Source: Klebsiella planticola ATCC 33531
Lineage (GTDB): Bacteria > Pseudomonadota > Gammaproteobacteria > Enterobacterales > Enterobacteriaceae
Length of the DNA: 64,000 nucleotides
Direction of reading: 5' to 3'
Assembly: GCF_000735435.1 (NCBI RefSeq)
Contig: NZ_JMPP01000014.1
Coordinates: forward strand, 62,001-126,000
Shown here: positions 57,095 to 64,000 of the stretch, one piece after another
How positions within the stretch are numbered: the stretch's first letter is position 1
Layout: each line of letters starts with the position of its first letter
Program-made: the position numbers and the translations under genes
Notes under the pieces: generated by a model
What the model saw: the letters and a program-made list of their open reading frames with translations, nothing else
Database searches by the model: none
What the model was told of the DNA's origin: nothing

Positions 57095-58459
57095 TTAGCT
57101 GGCGCCGCCTCCCAGCGACTGCCAGAGCGTGATGCGGTTTTCCAGATCGGTTTGTTGCAGCGATATCAGCGTCGCCTGCGCCGACCACAGCGTGCGCTGG
57201 GCGGTCAGGACCGACAGATAATCGCCGACGCCGGTCTGATAACGCCTCAACGCAATATCCAGCGACGTCTGCTCGGCGGCGACGTACTGCCGCTGGGCAT
57301 CCAGCTGCTCGCTCAGCGTTTCCCGGCGCGCCAGCGCATCGGCCACGTCTTTAAAGGCGCTCTGGATACTCTTCTCGTAGGTGGCGATCAATCCCTTTTT
57401 CTCCGCTTCCGCGTAGCGCAGCTGGGCCAGATTGCTGCCGCCGGTAAACAGCGGCAGGCTAATCGACGGGGCGAACGACCACACCTGCATTCCGTGACTG
57501 AACAGGGAAGATAGCGCATCGCTGCCCACGCCAGCGCTGGCGGTCAGGGAGATGGTCGGGAAGAAATTGGCTCGCGCCGCGCCGATATCCGCATTGGCGC
57601 TCTTCAGGTTATGCTCCGCTTCCTGGATATCCGGGCGGCGGAGCAGCACCGACGAGGATACGCCGGCCGGTACCAGGCTAATGCTGTGGTCGCCGAGGCT
57701 TTCCAGGGTACCGGGCAGCAGGCTGTCGGGCACGGTTTCACCGGCCAGTAAATTGAGCGCGTTTTTGTCCTGCGCCACCTGGGTGCGATAGCTGGCGACG
57801 CTGGCACGCGCCTGCTGGTAAACGCTTTCGGCATCGCTGAGGTCGCCCGCGGAAGCGGTGCCTACCGCCATCTGGCGGGCAACAATTTTGCGTGAGTTCT
57901 CTGCGCTGGCCAGGGTCTGCTGGGCCAGCGCCAGATTGCTGTTATCCGCCGCGAGCGTGACCCATGCGGTGGTCAGATCGGCAATCATCGTCAGGCGCGT
58001 ATTCTGCGCGGTGTATTCGCTGGCAAGCCAGGTCTCCCGTGCCGCCCGCGATAAACTCTGATTCTTACCAAACAGATCCAGCTCGAAGCTGGAGACCGCG
58101 CCGTCGGCCTCTGAGGATGAGGTGAGGCCGCTGGCGACAGTTTTACTGCGGGTATGGCTCAGTTCGGCGTCAACGGTGGGGAACAGCGATGCGCGGGTTT
58201 CGCCATACTGCGCCCGAGCGGCCTCAATGTCGGCAATCGCTTTCTGCAGATCGCGGTTGCTGGTCAGCGCCATGCTGACCACTTTTTTCAGCCGCGCATC
58301 GTTGACAACCTGCTGCCAGCTGCCGACCACCGCAGTGGCTTCACCGTGAGCGCCAGGGAGCGTCGCGGGAACCGGCGCCGCCGGGCGGCTATAGTCCGGA
58401 TCGAGGGAAACACAGCCTGCGGTCAGGAGCGCAACAAAAACCAGGGTCAAACGAAACAT
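57095..58459 (-). CDS. eefC: RND-pump outer-membrane channel lipoprotein (EefC-like)
   Basis: NodT-family outer-membrane efflux protein of 454 residues. The signal peptide ends in lipobox LTAGC, so Cys16 is lipidated. Two OEP repeats follow (about 65-250 and 270-450) that form the beta barrel and the long alpha-helical periplasmic tunnel. It starts 3 bases after the RND gene. The set resembles EefABC of Klebsiella and Enterobacter aerogenes; that name is my recollection from order and family and should be treated as probable. Confidence 0.78.
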   Translation of the reverse strand: MFRLTLVFVALLTAGCVSLDPDYSRPAAPVPATLPGAHGEATAVVGSWQQVVNDARLKKVVSMALTSNRDLQKAIADIEAARAQYGETRASLFPTVDAELSHTRSKTVASGLTSSSEADGAVSSFELDLFGKNQSLSRAARETWLASEYTAQNTRLTMIADLTTAWVTLAADNSNLALAQQTLASAENSRKIVARQMAVGTASAGDLSDAESVYQQARASVASYRTQVAQDKNALNLLAGETVPDSLLPGTLESLGDHSISLVPAGVSSSVLLRRPDIQEAEHNLKSANADIGAARANFFPTISLTASAGVGSDALSSLFSHGMQVWSFAPSISLPLFTGGSNLAQLRYAEAEKKGLIATYEKSIQSAFKDVADALARRETLSEQLDAQRQYVAAEQTSLDIALRRYQTGVGDYLSVLTAQRTLWSAQATLISLQQTDLENRITLWQSLGGGAS

Positions 58460-58462
58460 AAC

Positions 58463-61400
58463 TTACTCCTGAGTAGGGCGTTGGCGGGTGAACAGACGCT
58501 TCACCAGCACAAAGAACAGGGGAACGAAGAACACTGCCAGCAGCGTTGCGGTCAGGGTGCCGCCGATAATACCGGTCCCGATCGCCACGCGGCTGTTGGC
58601 CCCGGCGCCGGTCGCTACCGCCAGCGGCAGGACCCCGGCGATAAACGCCAGCGAGGTCATCACGATAGGACGCAGACGCGTTTGCGCCGCACGTAGCGCC
58701 GCGCGCGACAAGGAATAGCCCTCATCGACCGCCGCTTCGGCAAATTCAACAATCAGGATGGCGTTCTTCGACGACAGACCGATGGTGGTCAACAGTGCGA
58801 CCTGGAAGTAGACATCGTTGCTCAGATCGCGCATCCACGCCGCCAGCGCCGCGCCGAGCAGGCCCAGCGGGATCACCATGATCACCGAGAAGGGGACCGA
58901 CCAGCTTTCATACAGCGCGGCGAGACACAGGAACACCACCAGAATCGAGATGGCATACAGGCTCATGGCCTGCCCGCTGGCCAGCTTTTCCTGAAGCGAC
59001 ATGCCGCTCCATGCCCAGGTGGTGCCTGCCGGCAGGCTGTTGGCCAGCGCTTCCATTTTTTCCATTGCCGCACCCGAGCTGAAGCCGGAGGCATTCTCAC
59101 CCTGGATTTCGAAGGCCGTGGCGCCGTTGTAGCGCACCAGGCTTTCCGGGCCATATTGCCAATGGGTGGTGGCAAAGGCGGAGAACGGCGTCATGCTGTC
59201 ATTGCTGCTGCGTACGAACCATTTACCGAGATCGGACGGCACGGCGCGGGCGTCGCTTTCTCCCTGGATGTAAACCTTCTTCACGCGTCCGCGATCGATA
59301 AAATCGTTGACGTAGGTGCCGCCCCATGCGCTGGAGAGCGTGTCGGTGACATCGCTCAGCGACAGTCCCAGGGAAACGGCTTTGTCATTGTCGATATCGA
59401 CCTGCAGCTGCGGCATTTGCGGCAGGTCGTTGGCGCGGACCGACTGGAGTTCCGGACTTTGGTTGGCGGCAGCCAGTAGCTGGCTGCGCATTTTCATCAG
59501 GCTATCGCGATCGGTGCCGCCGCTGGCCATCAGTTCAAAGGTAAAGCCGTTGCTCTGCCCCAGACCGTCCACCGACGGCGGGGTCATGGCAAACAGCGAG
59601 GCGTCGCGAATACTGCTCAGATCCCGGGTGGCGCGCAGGGCAATGGCCTGGGCGGTGTTCTCGGCGCCTTTACGCTCGGACCAGTTTTTCAGCGACACGA
59701 AGGCCATCCCGGCGTTTTGTCCGCTGCCGCTGAAGTTAAAGCCATCGACGGTGAAAATAACGTTGGTATTGGCTTTTTCTTTGCTGAGGAACCAGTCGGT
59801 CACCTGGCGGCGTACCTCGGCGGTACGCACGGCGGTGGCGCCCGCCGGGAGGGTGTACTGAACCATAATTTCACCCTGATCCTCTACCGGCAGGAAGCTT
59901 CCCGGCAGCTTCCACATCGCCAGCGCCATGGTGCCGCAGATCAGCACAAAGGCGCCCATCATCATGGCAGAGCGGCGCAGCCCGCCGAGCACGCGATGCT
60001 GATAGCCCTGTTCGGTACGGCCCCACAGGCGGTTAAACGCCCCGAAGAACCCTTTGGTATGCGGCTTAGAGTGGGAGAGCAGCGCGCCACACAGCGCCGG
60101 CGTTAGGGTGAGAGCCACCACCACCGACAGCATCATCGCCGAGATAATGGTCACCGAGAACTGGCGATAAATCACGCCGGTCGAGCCGCCAAAGAAGGCC
60201 ATCGGTAAGAATACCGCCGACAGCACCAGCGCAATCGCGATCAGCGCCCCGGAGATTTCGCCCATCGATTTTTCGGTAGCTTCACGGGCGGGCAGGCCCT
60301 CGTCGCGCATAATACGCTCGACGTTTTCCACCACCACGATGGCGTCATCCACCAACAGGCCGATGGCCAGTACCATCGCAAACAGGGTCAGGGTGTTGAT
60401 GGAGTAGCCGAACAACGCCAGTACGCCAAAGGTCCCCAGCAGCACGACCGGCACCGCCACCGCCGGAATCAGCGTGGCGCGGAAGTTTTGCAGGAACAGG
60501 TACATCACGCAAACCACCAGAATGATGGCTTCAAACAGCGTTTGAATAACATCTTCAACCGAGATTTTGATGAACTCGGTGCTGTCTTTCGGATAGGCGA
60601 TATCGTAGCCCTGCGGCATCTGCCGCTGATATTCAGCAATTTTACTTTTCACGCGCGTGGCGGTATCCAGCGCGTTGGCGCCCGGGGCCATCATCACCGC
60701 GATACCGGCGGCCGGGTGGCCGTTGAGGTTTGAGGTGGCGGTGTAATCTTCGCTGCCCATCTCAACGCGAGCGACGTCGCCCAGACGCACCACCGAGCCA
60801 TCTGACTTGCTCTTGACGATAATGTTTTTGAACTGATCGACGGTTTGCAGCCGTGACTGGGCGCGGACGGTGGCGGTCAGCTGCTGCGCGCTGGATGACG
60901 GCAGCGCGCCGATTTTGCCCGCGGAAATTTGCACGTTCTGCGCTTCAATCGCCGTTTGTACATCGGAAGGCATCAGCGCGTAGGAGGCCAGTTTGGTTGG
61001 ATCCATCCAGATACGCATCGCGTATTCTGCGCCGAAAACGCGCAGGCTACCGACGCCCTCAACGCGCGCCAGCGGGTCCTGCATGTTACTGACCAGCCAG
61101 TCGGAGATATCGGAGCTGGTGGCTTTGTTATTTTTATCGTACACCGCGAGGATCAGCAGGAAGTTACTTTGCGATTTCACTACCGTGACGCCGGACTGCT
61201 GCACCTCGCTCGGCAGGCGTGATTCCGCCTGCTGGACTTTGTTCTGCACCTGCACCTGGGCGGTATCCGGGTCGGTCCCCTGCTCGAAGGTGACGGTAAT
61301 ATCTACCGAGCCGTCAGAGCTGCTGGTGGAGGTGAAATAGAGCAGGTTATCCAGCCCGGTCAGCTGCTGTTCAATGACCTGAGTGACGCTGTTTTCCAGG

Positions 61401-61570
61401 GTTTCCGCAGAGGCCCCGGTATAGGTGGCCGAGATTTTTACCGCCGGAGGGGCGACGTCAGGATATTGCGCCACCGGCAGCGTCTGGATGGCGAGCACCC
61501 CGGCGAGCATGATCAGAATGGCGATAACCCAGGCGAAAACCGGGCGACGCACAAAGAAGCGGGAAAACAT
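58463..61570 (-). CDS. eefB: HAE1-family RND multidrug efflux pump (EefB-like)
   Basis: Inner-membrane proton-driven pump of 1035 residues with the AcrB layout: membrane segments near residues 10-30, 340-555 and 870-1030 and two large periplasmic loops between them. The proton-relay pair appears in GLLVDDAIVVVENVERIM (about 402-419), and the matching lysine lies in SSKNAILIVEFAE. It works with the adaptor and channel encoded on either side. The start overlaps the adaptor stop by one base. Confidence 0.88.
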   Translation of the reverse strand: MFSRFFVRRPVFAWVIAILIMLAGVLAIQTLPVAQYPDVAPPAVKISATYTGASAETLENSVTQVIEQQLTGLDNLLYFTSTSSSDGSVDITVTFEQGTDPDTAQVQVQNKVQQAESRLPSEVQQSGVTVVKSQSNFLLILAVYDKNNKATSSDISDWLVSNMQDPLARVEGVGSLRVFGAEYAMRIWMDPTKLASYALMPSDVQTAIEAQNVQISAGKIGALPSSSAQQLTATVRAQSRLQTVDQFKNIIVKSKSDGSVVRLGDVARVEMGSEDYTATSNLNGHPAAGIAVMMAPGANALDTATRVKSKIAEYQRQMPQGYDIAYPKDSTEFIKISVEDVIQTLFEAIILVVCVMYLFLQNFRATLIPAVAVPVVLLGTFGVLALFGYSINTLTLFAMVLAIGLLVDDAIVVVENVERIMRDEGLPAREATEKSMGEISGALIAIALVLSAVFLPMAFFGGSTGVIYRQFSVTIISAMMLSVVVALTLTPALCGALLSHSKPHTKGFFGAFNRLWGRTEQGYQHRVLGGLRRSAMMMGAFVLICGTMALAMWKLPGSFLPVEDQGEIMVQYTLPAGATAVRTAEVRRQVTDWFLSKEKANTNVIFTVDGFNFSGSGQNAGMAFVSLKNWSERKGAENTAQAIALRATRDLSSIRDASLFAMTPPSVDGLGQSNGFTFELMASGGTDRDSLMKMRSQLLAAANQSPELQSVRANDLPQMPQLQVDIDNDKAVSLGLSLSDVTDTLSSAWGGTYVNDFIDRGRVKKVYIQGESDARAVPSDLGKWFVRSSNDSMTPFSAFATTHWQYGPESLVRYNGATAFEIQGENASGFSSGAAMEKMEALANSLPAGTTWAWSGMSLQEKLASGQAMSLYAISILVVFLCLAALYESWSVPFSVIMVIPLGLLGAALAAWMRDLSNDVYFQVALLTTIGLSSKNAILIVEFAEAAVDEGYSLSRAALRAAQTRLRPIVMTSLAFIAGVLPLAVATGAGANSRVAIGTGIIGGTLTATLLAVFFVPLFFVLVKRLFTRQRPTQE

Positions 61571-62694
61571 CAGGCGTTGCCTCCGTCATTGTTGACTTCG
61601 ACGGCTTTGACCTGTTGGCCAGCAGCGACTTTGCTGGTGCCTTCAACGATCAGCTTATCGCCGCTTTTCAGGCCGTTCACCACCAGCCATTTGTCGCCGT
61701 ATGCGTCACCGGTTTCGACTTCCCTTTGCTCTACTTTGCTGTTGCTATCGACGACGAGCGCGGTGGCATTGCCTTTGGCATCACGGGTGATGCCTTGCTG
61801 TGGCGCCAGGATCGCATCGTCCATCACTCCTTCATCGACGTGGGCGCGCACGAACATTCCCGGTAACAAGACATGCTGCGGGTTGGGGAAGACTGCGCGC
61901 AGCGTGACCGAACCGGTGGATTCGTCCACCGCCACTTCGGTCAACGCCAGATGCCCTTTTTCGCTGTAGGTGCTGCCATCTTCCAGGGTCAGCGACACGC
62001 TAAGCGTATTGTCGTTGGTCGCCAGCGCTTGTTTGCGCAGGCGCAGCAGATCGACGCTGGAGCGGGTGAGATCGACATACATGGTGTCCAGCCCACGGAT
62101 CGTCGCCAGGGCGGTATCCTGGTCGGCGGAAACCAGTGCGCCGGGGGTGACGGAAGAGATGCCGATCCGTCCGGCAATCGGCGCGGTAACGGTGGTCCAG
62201 TTCAGGTTAATCCGCGCGCTCTCCAGCGCCGCCTTTTTCGACTCCACGCTGGCTTTGTCCTGATTGCAGGTGGAGATAGCATCGTCGGCATCCTGACGGG
62301 AAACGCCGTTGTCCTTCACCAACGCCGCGTAGCGCTGGGCTTTCTGACAGTCGGATGTCACCAGCGACTGGGCCTGCTTGAGCGCGGCGGCGGCTTCGTT
62401 ATAGGCCGCGCGATAGCTGGCGGGGTCGATTTGATACAGCGCCTGGCCGGCTTTTACCCTATCGCCCTCGGTGAACAGGCGTTTTTGAATGATGCCGCCC
62501 ACCTGCGGACGCACTTCGGCGCTGAGTGAGGCCGTGGTACGACCGGTCAGTTCGCTGATCACGGAAACGGGCTGGCTTTTCAGCGTGACGACGCCCACTT
62601 CCGGCGTCATCTGTGGTGGGGCTGATGTTTGGGCATTATCGCATCCGCTCAGGATGAATAAGGCCGCTGCGATGGGGATTATGGTATATTTCAT
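61570..62694 (-). CDS. eefA: RND-pump periplasmic adaptor lipoprotein (EefA-like)
   Basis: Membrane-fusion protein of 374 residues. The lipobox LSGC puts a lipid on Cys18. Lipoyl halves flank a coiled-coil hairpin (about 95-170), followed by beta-barrel and membrane-proximal domains ending before residue 360. It joins the RND pump to the outer-membrane channel in the periplasm. First gene of the pump operon, 135 bases behind the TetR gene on the same strand. Confidence 0.86.
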   Translation of the reverse strand: MKYTIIPIAAALFILSGCDNAQTSAPPQMTPEVGVVTLKSQPVSVISELTGRTTASLSAEVRPQVGGIIQKRLFTEGDRVKAGQALYQIDPASYRAAYNEAAAALKQAQSLVTSDCQKAQRYAALVKDNGVSRQDADDAISTCNQDKASVESKKAALESARINLNWTTVTAPIAGRIGISSVTPGALVSADQDTALATIRGLDTMYVDLTRSSVDLLRLRKQALATNDNTLSVSLTLEDGSTYSEKGHLALTEVAVDESTGSVTLRAVFPNPQHVLLPGMFVRAHVDEGVMDDAILAPQQGITRDAKGNATALVVDSNSKVEQREVETGDAYGDKWLVVNGLKSGDKLIVEGTSKVAAGQQVKAVEVNNDGGNA

Positions 62695-62766
62695 TATATT
62701 TTTCTCAGGATGAACGACGTCCTCCCCGCTAATTAAATAGCAGGGTTCAGGCCAGCGGGTGACGCA

Positions 62767-62783
62767 TTTCCGATAAACGGAAA
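62767..62783. promoter_or_regulatory. inverted repeat upstream of the RND operon
   Basis: TTTCCG (62767-62772) and CGGAAA (62778-62783) are perfect arms around ATAAA, about 75 bases before the adaptor start, a plausible operator for the TetR-type regulator. Confidence 0.5.
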
Positions 62784-62829
62784 CGACAAAAAGGGAATTT
62801 AAAATTCCCTGTTTATTAATTGCAGTTAA

Positions 62830-63399
62830 TTATTTATCCATTAGCAACATAGCGGTTATTTCCCGATAAAGTTTCTCGAGGACTTCTGGTGCCACCGTTT
62901 GTGGAACAAGACGCCGGTAAATCGTCCCTTCCATCATTACCGCGGTGATCTCAACGCAGCAGCGGATGCGTTCGTCGCTCAGATGCGGGTGCGCTTTGCG
63001 TATATGCGCGCAGGCGTTGGCAAACATGCGCTTGTCGGCTTCCACCATCATGGCCGCGATTTGCGGGTTGCGGGTCGCTTCGGCGGCCATTTCCAGCATC
63101 AGCGCGTCATCATCTTCATCCAGGGTCTGTCGCCAGGCGAGCAGCCGCGGAATTTGGTCCGTCTGCGTTTTTCCGTCCATCTCGGCAATACGATAATCGA
63201 TGATGCGGCGGATCATTTCCGCAATAATGGCGTCTTTACTGGCGAAGTAGCGGTAGATTTGCCCGACGCTCAGCTTCGCCTCGCTGGCGATCTGCGCCAT
63301 GCTGGCTCCGTGAAAACCATGACGACGAAAGCAGTGACGTGCGGCAGCGATGATTTCATCCTGCCGGATCTTTTGCCGGGCGGCCAGGGCGTTGCTCAT
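62830..63399 (-). CDS. TetR-family regulator of the RND pump (EefR-like)
   Basis: TetR-type repressor of 189 residues: helix-turn-helix at about 10-57 (IIAAARHCFRRHGFHGASMAQIASEAKLSVGQIYRYFASKDAII in pattern) and a variable helical ligand domain. It is upstream of and co-oriented with the pump genes. GGAG lies 7 bases before the ATG, and a perfect palindrome (63424-63441) is 25 bases further up. Ligand unknown. Confidence 0.87.
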   Translation of the reverse strand: MSNALAARQKIRQDEIIAAARHCFRRHGFHGASMAQIASEAKLSVGQIYRYFASKDAIIAEMIRRIIDYRIAEMDGKTQTDQIPRLLAWRQTLDEDDDALMLEMAAEATRNPQIAAMMVEADKRMFANACAHIRKAHPHLSDERIRCCVEITAVMMEGTIYRRLVPQTVAPEVLEKLYREITAMLLMDK

Positions 63400-63423
63400 G
63401 GTTTTCTCCGTGGTGACATAAAG

Positions 63424-63441
63424 TGAGAATGATCATTCTCA
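63424..63441. promoter_or_regulatory. perfect 18-bp palindrome upstream of the TetR gene
   Basis: TGAGAATGATCATTCTCA reads the same on both strands. It could be the operator of the TetR-type protein itself; it also resembles Fur-type sites (GATAATGATAATCATTATC) in part. Confidence 0.7.
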
Positions 63442-63599
63442 TTTTTCCTTCATTATACGTTTCCAGCGGATGATGGAAAGGTTTTTTTAATTAAAAATAA
63501 GCCCGGAAAATTTAGACAGGAAATAATGGAGAAAATAAGTATTTTTTGTGAAAGTAAGCGCAGAGATATCTTCATAATATTGAATTAAGGAGAATACCG

Positions 63600-64000
63600 A
63601 TGGCATTGATTATAACGAAAAGTATTAATCCAGCGGATCAGGAGGAGTTGCTGGCAGGATTACGTGAATACAACCTGCGCTATCTGGATGCGACGCAGTT
63701 TGCTGACCTGGGCGTCTACTTCCGTGATGAGGCCGGGGTCATGTTGGGCGGTTTGATTGCCAAAAGAAAGGCCAACTGGCTCTGTATTGAGTATTTGTGG
63801 GTCAGTGAAGCTTCGCGCGGCAGCGGGCTGGGCGGCGAACTGATGCGCGCGGCGGAAAAGCAGGCGCGCGAGGAGGGCTGTCGCCATGTTCTGGTCGATA
63901 CCTTCAGCTTCCAGGCCCTGCCGTTTTATCAAAAGCAAGGCTATCAGCTGCAGATGTCGCTTCCTGATTTTCCGCACGTCGGGATGGCGCGCCACTACCT
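63600..64000 (+). CDS. GNAT-family N-acetyltransferase, cut by the window end
   Basis: Partial gene: 133 codons from an ATG with AAGGAG upstream, open to the end of the window. The acetyl-CoA loop reads [21 protein letters not shown] (about residues 67-87), followed by [17 protein letters not shown], typical of motif B. The usual family length is about 140-150 residues, so only a few are missing. The substrate is unknown. It is divergent from the TetR gene with a 200-base gap. Confidence 0.85.
   Translation, partial: MALIITKSINPADQEELLAGLREYNLRYLDATQFADLGVYFRDEAGVMLGGLIAKRKANWLCIEYLWVSEASRGSGLGGELMRAAEKQAREEGCRHVLVDTFSFQALPFYQKQGYQLQMSLPDFPHVGMARHY

Overview
The window reads as a chromosomal segment of an enterobacterium, most likely Klebsiella or a very close relative. 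It carries the core gene order that I recall from Escherichia coli: yidP/glv-type alpha-glucoside genes, yidH-yidG, emrD, tisB/istR, ivbL-ilvB-ilvN, uhpABCT, yicN, nepI, yicS, yicL. Blocks typical of Klebsiella sit between these genes: a 540-aa AglA and 440-aa AglB pair, a gallate catabolic cluster and an EefABC-like RND pump. All genes look intact. I saw no insertion sequence, prophage, tRNA, rRNA or CRISPR array. The right edge cuts an acetyltransferase gene.

Layout. 1-4 kb: alpha-glucoside PTS and family-4 phospho-alpha-glucosidase with a divergent GntR regulator. 4.1-4.8 kb: small membrane proteins YidH and YidG. 4.9-8.7 kb: D-serine locus dsdA-dsdX with divergent dsdC. 8.7-11.5 kb: emrD, a DMT-family permease and an acetyltransferase. 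11.5-12.1 kb: SOS-controlled TisB toxin with its IstR antitoxin RNA. 12.2-14.4 kb: ivbL leader, attenuator, ilvBN. 14.5-19 kb: deoQ with divergent deoKPX for 2-deoxyribose, followed by an ERIC repeat. 19.2-24.2 kb: uhpABC sensing system and uhpT. 24.2-30.6 kb: a sugar-acid operon (transporter, GarD/UxaA-type dehydratase, DHDPS-type aldolase, DgoK-type kinase, DgoA-type aldolase) with a divergent IclR regulator. 30.7-32.5 kb: yicN, nepI. 32.6-39.4 kb: 2-aminoethylphosphonate uptake and degradation (phnXW, phnR, phnSTUV). 39.5-44.3 kb: a lactose/cellobiose-family PTS with a LamB-type porin and a LacI-type regulator. 44.6-52 kb: gallate degradation. 52-55.7 kb: yicS, yicL, murP, murQ. 55.9-63.4 kb: an MFS exporter, an RND tripartite pump and a TetR regulator.

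How the genes fit together. Most of the window serves uptake and funnelling of carbon and phosphorus sources into central metabolism: alpha-glucosides, D-serine, deoxyribose, hexose phosphates, a sugar acid, aminoethylphosphonate, a beta-glycoside-like sugar, gallate and N-acetylmuramate. Each has its own transporter and usually an adjacent or divergent regulator. Exceptions are the Lac-family PTS, which has no glycosidase beside it, and murQP, which has no murR beside it. Several operator-like palindromes can be read directly and are listed. No search or alignment was run; names rest on recognition of family sequence features and gene order.
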